DNA of 18,083 nt from SIG565 sp045647785 (lineage in GTDB: Bacteria > Bacillota > Clostridia > Oscillospirales > Acutalibacteraceae), in NCBI GenBank assembly GCA_045647785.1, contig JAZRMU010000047.1, positions 1 through 18,083 of the forward strand. Reading direction: 5' to 3'. The notes under the pieces were generated by a model. The model was not told where the DNA came from. It worked only from the letters and a program-made list of their open reading frames with translations, and ran no database searches. The translations under genes were made by a program, and so were the position numbers. Within the stretch, counting starts at the first letter, position 1; every line of letters begins with the position of its first letter. Positions 14,442-18,083 of this stretch are shown here, one piece after another.

Positions 14442-14802
14442 ATTCGCCTCCATCGGTAACAGGGATTTGATTTATCCCGAGATTTGAGCTCTCTCCACCT
14501 ACGAAAACTGCCCACCAGCCGCCGTCTACATTAAAGTCGGCTGTGATGCCGTTTACCGTGGTGTAAAAGCCATCCTCGCGGTATTCGATAATCCCCTCTG
14601 CTGCCATTACCTCGCCTAAATACTCCTGCTCGGCTGTAATGGTCTTTACATCCTTTGTGCCATCCTTATAAGAAATGGTGAGGGTAAAGGTTTTTTCGCC
14701 CGCAGAGGCTTCAGGTCTTGTTATAAACCATATACCTCCGGCAAGCGCGATGGCAAGCACAAATGCTACCACCGCAATTAATGTTTTTTTGTTTTTGGAC
14801 AT
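14407..14802 (-). CDS. Membrane-anchored DUF4430 (transcobalamin-like) protein
   Basis: This 131-residue protein has a single N-terminal hydrophobic anchor (about residues 7-28) with no lipobox cysteine, and an extracellular DUF4430 domain. The domain shows the usual order: TFTLTISYKDG, a LGEVMAAEGIIEY segment, GFYTTVNG, then DGGWWAVFVGGESSNLGINQIPVTDGGEYEVRY at the C-terminus. DUF4430 resembles the C-terminal beta domain of transcobalamin and intrinsic factor, which contacts the B12 corrin face. The B12 riboswitch in its leader supports a cobalamin-capture role. It would hand ligand to the S component encoded by the overlapping next gene. GGAGG (14816-14812) is nine bases before the ATG and lies in a masking hairpin. 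Confidence 0.85.
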   Translation of the reverse strand: MSKNKKTLIAVVAFVLAIALAGGIWFITRPEASAGEKTFTLTISYKDGTKDVKTITAEQEYLGEVMAAEGIIEYREDGFYTTVNGITADFNVDGGWWAVFVGGESSNLGINQIPVTDGGEYEVRYTTEFIF

Positions 14803-14811
14803 AATAAAAGT

Positions 14812-14851
14812 CCTCCTTGTATGGTATTACTAAACAACCGATACAAAGAGG
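14812..14851 (-). promoter_or_regulatory. Ribosome-binding-site masking hairpin (riboswitch expression platform)
   Basis: In the minus-strand transcript, CCUCUUUGUAU (14851-14841) can pair along 11 consecutive positions, with one G-U, to AUACAAGGAGG (14822-14812), which contains the whole Shine-Dalgarno sequence of the DUF4430 gene. The loop is 18 bases. No T tract follows, so control is probably translational. Confidence 0.75.
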
Positions 14852-14947
14852 ATACAATACTCCCATAAATGCTCCGTATACCGCCAGAGCAAAATTTTTG
14901 TACTGCAACCAATTACTCGTGGTGCTTTGTACCGATACTGTAAAGCA

Positions 14948-15081
14948 AGTATTCCGACTAAGAGTCAACGCATTGCTTCGCCTTCCCAATTTCTCAGTGG
15001 CATAATGAAGCAACGCTCATCCTTACGGCGACGAGTTCGCGGGAGAATTGCACTCCGCTTCCTTTTTAAGCACCCGATACT
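14948..15081 (-). promoter_or_regulatory. Cobalamin (B12) riboswitch aptamer
   Basis: Reading the minus strand from 15081, the conserved elements occur in order. P1 strand AGTAT leads into GGGTGC and the AAAAAGGAAGC segment. A GGAG-TGCAATT-CTCC hairpin carries the AAUUC-type L5. GAACTCGTCGCCGTAA comes next, then GCCACTG and TTGGGAAGGC, and finally the B12-box-like AGTCGGAATACT. ATACT (14952-14948) closes P1 with AGTAT (15081-15077). The core is a compact 134 bases. It lies in the leader of the DUF4430/ECF pair and should reduce their expression when adenosyl- or another cobalamin is plentiful. The substitution of GG for the usual GGG in the AAGGGAA element, and AGTCGGAATAC for AGTCAGGATAC, are mild departures from consensus. 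Confidence 0.93.
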
Positions 15082-15117
15082 GACGGGCGCACTCTACAGC
15101 CTTTATTCAGCCCTTTA

Positions 15118-15146
15118 ATTTTAACATTAAATCGAAGCTATGTCAA
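15118..15146 (-). promoter_or_regulatory. Consensus promoter of the riboswitch unit
   Basis: On the minus strand, TTGACA (15146-15141), a 17-base spacer and TAAAAT (15123-15118) give transcription starting near 15111, about 30 bases before the aptamer. The -35 lies inside the last codons of the ABC ATPase gene, so the B12 unit does not depend on read-through from the ABC operon. Confidence 0.8.
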
Positions 15147-15690
15147 TAACGCGAGCGCCAAGCAGCTCAGCGTCGCCCGCAATGTGCGATACAGCAATTA
15201 ATGTTTTTCCTGCAGTTTTTTTGTTTATAAATTCGGCTGCAGTCAGAATATTCTCGCGGTCGAGCCCCGAAAAAGGCTCATCAAGGATATAAATATCCGC
15301 CGCGCGCGACAACGCCCTTGCAATAGCGACTCTTCTTGCCATACCACCTGATAGCGCAGCAGGATACATATTGGCAGCCTCGCCGATGCCGAGTGCCTCG
15401 AGGCATTCAATAGCCTCTGCCTCACCGACAAAGAGGGTTATATTTTCTTTTACGGTTTTAAAGGGCAGCAATCTATCCTCTTGAAAAACCGCCGAAATTA
15501 TGGCACCTTCGGTTTCCACCGTGCCGACTTGAGGCTTTTCCAATCCCAATATGAGGCGCAAAAGGGTTGTTTTTCCCACACCCGAAGCACCTCCGAGCAT
15601 TACGCGCTCACCGCTACCGATTTCCAAATTCATATTGTTAAAAATGGGCTTTCCCTTATAGCCGAAGGTTATATTATTAAGCTTAATCAT
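15127..15690 (-). CDS. ABC transporter ATP-binding protein (short, SsuB/TauB-like)
   Basis: This 187-residue ATPase has all core motifs: Walker A GASGVGKTT (34-42), Q-loop Gln70, signature LSGGM (113-117), Walker B IYILDE (133-138) and H-loop His169. It is about 50-60 residues shorter than typical nitrate/sulfonate/taurine importer ATPases, ending soon after the H-loop, but there is no sign of a frameshift. ATG at 15690 is chosen because GGAGGG lies about nine bases upstream. It overlaps the permease gene by eight bases. As the third gene of the SBP-permease-ATPase operon, it powers import of an unknown small solute. Its last codons contain the -35 of the following B12 riboswitch unit. Confidence 0.93.
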   Translation of the reverse strand: MIKLNNITFGYKGKPIFNNMNLEIGSGERVMLGGASGVGKTTLLRLILGLEKPQVGTVETEGAIISAVFQEDRLLPFKTVKENITLFVGEAEAIECLEALGIGEAANMYPAALSGGMARRVAIARALSRAADIYILDEPFSGLDRENILTAAEFINKKTAGKTLIAVSHIAGDAELLGARVIDIASI

Positions 15691-16435
15691 ATTTCTTTTC
15701 CCTCCAGCAAATTTTGAGCACATTTTCAAGTATCAGGCTTAAAATAACAACCGTTAATGTAACAGCGAAAACCTGCTCATAATCGATAGTCAGCTTTGCT
15801 CCCGAAAGGAGCGCGCCAAGGCTGCCGACAGGGTTGCAGATGACCTCTGCCGCAATACCCGATTTCCACGCTATGCCAAGACCTGTTATCGTAGCCTCGC
15901 GCAAAAAGGGCATAACGGTAGGTATTTTGATGTTGCGCAGTATGTCTTTTTTACCCATACCGAAAACCTGCGCCATTTCAACCTGCCTTTTATCAACCGA
16001 TAAAAGCCCTGCATCAACATGGCTTTTAATAATCGGGAATACCATTAAAAAAGAGATAAAGGGCGGCAGAATTTCGGTGGGCAGCCACAGCCACGCCACA
16101 ACTATAAATGCCGCTACCGGCACAGAACGGATAAGGTGGACAATAGGTGCTGACAGATGCTTGAACACCGCAGAATAGGCTGCTGTAATCGAGGAAAGCG
16201 TACCGAACAGCACCGCAGCAAGAAAGCCCAGTGCTATATGGAAAAGCGATGTACCAACCGCCGACCAAAATGCCGCCAACCGCAGATTCTCAACAAACGC
16301 CAATAGCGTTTCGTGCGGCAACGGGATTTTAAGCAGTAGCCCCTTATTCGCTATACTCGCAAGTATATGCCACAAAATTATCCAAAATATAACAGAGCCT
16401 GCCGCTAGGGCAGGCTTTTTAAGCTTATTTTTCAT
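15683..16435 (-). CDS. ABC transporter permease (SsuC/TauC-like)
   Basis: This 250-residue protein has about six membrane segments and belongs to the BPD_transp_1 family. The EAA-type coupling loop is visible at about residues 153-172 (EMAQVFGMGKKDILRNIKIP), where it docks with the ATPase. ATG at 16435 is inside the end of the SBP gene, giving an 11-base overlap, and a GGAGA ribosome binding site is ten bases upstream. It is closest in layout to nitrate/sulfonate/thiamine-precursor importers. Presumably it forms a homodimeric channel with the adjacent ATPase and lipoprotein. The substrate is not evident. Confidence 0.92.
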   Translation of the reverse strand: MKNKLKKPALAAGSVIFWIILWHILASIANKGLLLKIPLPHETLLAFVENLRLAAFWSAVGTSLFHIALGFLAAVLFGTLSSITAAYSAVFKHLSAPIVHLIRSVPVAAFIVVAWLWLPTEILPPFISFLMVFPIIKSHVDAGLLSVDKRQVEMAQVFGMGKKDILRNIKIPTVMPFLREATITGLGIAWKSGIAAEVICNPVGSLGALLSGAKLTIDYEQVFAVTLTVVILSLILENVLKICWREKKYD

Positions 16436-17411
16436 ACCAAAAATCTTCTCCGGGAAGCTTTCCGCCAACCGAGTTGGAGTCGGCTGTAAACATAACATTC
16501 AAAAAGCCCGATAATTTAGTTTTCATTTCAGCGCCATCAATATAGCAAAGACCAACATAGGGCAGTGCTGCCTTTGCAACGGCAGCCTTCGGCACCATAC
16601 CGTGCTTCTCGCAGAGTGCTGCTGTGCCCTCAATATCGGTTTTGGCAGTTTCGATAGAAGCCTTGTATTCCTTTAAGAAGTTCTCAACCGCTTCGGGGTG
16701 CGCCTCTAAAAACTCGGTTCTAACAACAACGCAGCCCTGCATTAAAGCGCTCTGGCTATCGATTTTCTGCCATTCATCTGTAAGGCTTAATGCAAGCTTT
16801 GCACCCTCATACTTGTTCTTAATGGTTGTTGCAACGGGCTGGGGAGCAATTATAACAGCGTTCGGGTCAGTACCCCAAACAGGAACCAATTCCTCGCCGC
16901 TTGCCTTGAATTCTATCGTTAAATCGCTATCCTTGTTAATTCCGTTTTTATTGAGAATGTAATTAAGGATATATTCGGGGTTTGAGCCCTGACCGGTTGT
17001 ATAAATCTTCTTGCCCTTAAGGTCGCTTATCGAGGCTACCTCTGTACCCTTATTGGTAATCACATAAAGCACACCCAATGTATTAACAGCCAGCACCTTC
17101 ACGCCGCCCGAGGTCTTATTATAGAGGCTTGCGGCAAGGTTGGTAGGAACGGCTGCGATATCAGCCTGCTTGTTGGAGATTTTGGAAACAATCTCGGTAG
17201 GCTCCTTAACAGCAGTAAAGTTATATACCTCTCCACCGTTCATTCCGGCAGCCTTTTCCATAAAGTTAACAGCACCGATACCTGTAGGACCGGTTAAAAC
17301 AAACACATTTACATTTGTTTTATTTGTAGGCCCGTTTGCCTGATCAGCTTTACAAGCGCAAAGCGATAAAAGCATGGCCACAACTAACAATAAACTAACT
17401 AATTTTTTCAT
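16425..17411 (-). CDS. ABC transporter substrate-binding lipoprotein (NMT1/SsuA-like)
   Basis: This 328-residue lipoprotein has a classical signal peptide (MKK, a hydrophobic core, then SLCAC) with lipidated Cys20. The mature part is a periplasmic-binding type II fold. A ligand-pocket-like LTGPTGIG comes early, ADIAAVPTNLAASLYNK follows, and the ISDLKGKKIYTTGQGSNPEYILNYIL segment is typical of NMT1/SsuA/ThiY-like proteins that bind sulfonates, nitrate, pyrimidines or other small anions. The gene starts at ATG 17411, six bases after AGGTG; an earlier GTG overlaps this ribosome binding site. It is the first gene of a three-gene operon with a consensus promoter. The substrate is unknown. Nothing in the leader resembles a riboswitch. 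Confidence 0.92.
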   Translation of the reverse strand: MKKLVSLLLVVAMLLSLCACKADQANGPTNKTNVNVFVLTGPTGIGAVNFMEKAAGMNGGEVYNFTAVKEPTEIVSKISNKQADIAAVPTNLAASLYNKTSGGVKVLAVNTLGVLYVITNKGTEVASISDLKGKKIYTTGQGSNPEYILNYILNKNGINKDSDLTIEFKASGEELVPVWGTDPNAVIIAPQPVATTIKNKYEGAKLALSLTDEWQKIDSQSALMQGCVVVRTEFLEAHPEAVENFLKEYKASIETAKTDIEGTAALCEKHGMVPKAAVAKAALPYVGLCYIDGAEMKTKLSGFLNVMFTADSNSVGGKLPGEDFWYEK

Positions 17412-17447
17412 TTGTATCACCTGATTGCTAAAATTTTAACTATCTTT

Positions 17448-17476
17448 ATTCTATACCCATTTTTTCACTTTGTCAA
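17448..17476 (-). promoter_or_regulatory. Consensus promoter of the ABC operon
   Basis: On the minus strand, TTGACA (17476-17471), a 17-base spacer and TAGAAT (17453-17448) precede the SBP gene. The leader is about 30 bases. Confidence 0.85.
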
Positions 17477-17522
17477 TAAGCCCTTATAAAAAATAATACA
17501 TTTTTTAAATAATATAAGCCCT
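17476..17522. repeat. Pair of ATAAGCCCT direct repeats upstream of the ABC promoter
   Basis: ATAAGCCCT occurs at 17476-17484 and 17514-17522, 38 bases apart, just upstream of the ABC operon's -35. The first copy is part of the palindrome ATAAG-CC-CTTAT (17476-17487). It could be a regulator site or chance in AT-rich sequence. Confidence 0.4.
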
Positions 17523-17587
17523 GCTTTTCATGTGGCGGACATATATAATAAAGGTAATAAAGACTTTGTTTTAAAGGAGATACCTTT

Positions 17588-17781
17588 ATGGAAAGAAAAA
17601 GAAGAAAAGACAGTTTTTTCGGTCTGCATTTTGATTTTCACGCCGCTTGCTGCTGCAAAGCGTGTTGGTAACGGTACTGTAATAATGATAGGCACTGATA
17701 TCGGTAAAGGAAGTAGACGGAATATACGAAATTGACCTGCCGAAGCTTCATATTCATTCGGTTTTTGAAATAGAATACTAA
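17588..17781 (+). pseudogene. Internal-deletion remnant of a gene, probably a glycoside hydrolase
   Basis: A good ribosome binding site (AAAGGAG, 17573-17579) precedes ATG at 17588, and the first 19 codons read as a charged start followed by KDSFFGLHFDFHA. This resembles the N-terminus of large alpha-L-fucosidase-like glycoside hydrolases (FFGLHFDxH). The frame stops after 27 codons. In another frame, 17692-17781 reads ALISVKEVDGIYEIDLPKLHIHSVFEIEY and then stops, which looks like the C-terminal strand region of the same class of enzyme. A terminator follows directly. The simplest account is a large deletion that joined both ends of one gene. The family call rests on memory of short motifs and is tentative; the remnant itself is better supported by RBS, both ends and terminator. 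Confidence 0.5.
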
Positions 17782-17787
17782 AAACAC

Positions 17788-17825
17788 ATAATCCCGTGGC
17801 TTACTGCTATGGGATTATTTTAATT
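17788..17825 (+). terminator. Terminator after the gene remnant
   Basis: ATAATCCC (17788-17795) pairs with GGGATTAT (17811-17818). The stem extends inward by five pairs (two wobble) to a TTACT loop, and TTTTAATTT follows. It is seven bases downstream of the remnant's stop codon. Confidence 0.8.
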
Positions 17826-17910
17826 TCCTGATTTTCGCACTATTAATACTGTGAAAAACAAGCATTCTAATAGCCTGTATTATTCATTATAACTAAAAAT
17901 ATAAAAACAG

Positions 17911-17939
17911 TTGCAGAAATGTTGTTTTTATGTTATACT
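17911..17939 (+). promoter_or_regulatory. Promoter of the right-edge lipoprotein gene
   Basis: TTGCAG (17911-17916) and TATACT (17934-17939) are 17 bases apart. GGAGG (17954-17958) is eight bases before the ATG at 17967. Confidence 0.75.
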
Positions 17940-17966
17940 ATTATTAATTGAATGGAGGTCAATTTT

Positions 17967-18083
17967 ATGAAAAAAATTATAACTGTAATTTTAGCTACTG
18001 CCATGCTGTTTAGCCTTTGTGCTTGCGGTGGAAACGGTAGCGGCAACGGCGGCGCAGCCGGTCTTGGACATGCCGCATCAGAT
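17967..18083 (+). CDS. Lipoprotein, N-terminal fragment (runs off right edge)
   Basis: Thirty-nine codons are visible. A lipoprotein signal peptide (MKKII, a hydrophobic core, then SLCAC with lipidated Cys20) is followed by a glycine-rich, low-complexity spacer (GGNGSGNGGAAG). This is the usual start of a clostridial substrate-binding protein or other surface lipoprotein whose mature domain lies outside the window, so no function can be assigned. The signal peptide is similar in design to that of the SBP at 17411, but the gene faces the other way with its own promoter. Confidence 0.85.
   Translation, partial: MKKIITVILATAMLFSLCACGGNGSGNGGAAGLGHAASD

Noticed and set aside
14711..15013. 100-codon minus-strand open frame overlapping the B12 riboswitch
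   Set aside because: It covers aptamer and expression platform and overlaps the DUF4430 gene in another frame; the RNA explains the sequence better.

Overview
The window reads as accessory and housekeeping chromosome of a low-to-mid GC Gram-positive anaerobe, most likely a gut member of the Clostridia (Oscillospiraceae-like). This is an inference from strong AGGAGG-type ribosome binding sites, consensus TTGACA/TATAAT promoters, many intrinsic terminators, NrdR, a GlnRS alongside a GluRS, lipobox lipoproteins and a cobalamin riboswitch. No rRNA, tRNA, CRISPR array, transposase or phage structural gene was recognised.

Left part (1-3130): a minus-strand pair (ICMT-like membrane methyltransferase, cut by the window edge, behind a GufA-type ZIP metal transporter) diverges from a LOG-family phosphoribohydrolase. 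The LOG gene converges on a membrane-anchored alpha/beta hydrolase. Next comes a 421-base gene-free stretch (3131-3551) holding hairpins that no gene explains, then an NhaC-family Na+/H+ antiporter (3552-4847) with a near-perfect terminator.

Middle (4895-6843): a small SLOG-like Rossmann protein and a single-domain Cro/CI-type regulator diverge from a compact control region with a perfect consensus promoter and nested GGGG/CCCC inverted repeats. A cyclophilin-type prolyl isomerase then diverges from nrdR, whose promoter carries an NrdR-box-like palindrome.

Core operon (6973-12006): gltX-like GluRS, glnS, a Nif3-family dinuclear metal protein and an AEC-family transporter follow each other with 3-8 base gaps. 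A membrane-anchored NlpC/P60-like protein follows with its own promoter, then a DUF6512-type membrane protein.

Right part (13914-17411, minus strand): an ABC importer operon (lipoprotein SBP, permease, short ATPase, all overlapping) is followed by a separate unit. That unit has a consensus promoter embedded in the end of the ATPase gene, a cobalamin (B12) riboswitch, a hairpin that can mask the ribosome binding site, a membrane-anchored DUF4430 protein and an overlapping ECF-transporter S component. The best reading is B12-repressed vitamin B12 (corrinoid) uptake, in which a surface DUF4430 binder feeds an ECF S component that would need an EcfA/A'/T module encoded elsewhere. Beyond the SBP (17412-17966) is a stretch holding promoters, repeats and the two fused ends of a deleted gene, apparently a glycoside hydrolase. 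The window closes on the start of another lipoprotein gene.

The most interesting signals are the B12 riboswitch with its apparent strand-exchange and RBS-masking elements, the unexplained structured intergenic region before nhaC, and the SLOG/HTH divergent module.
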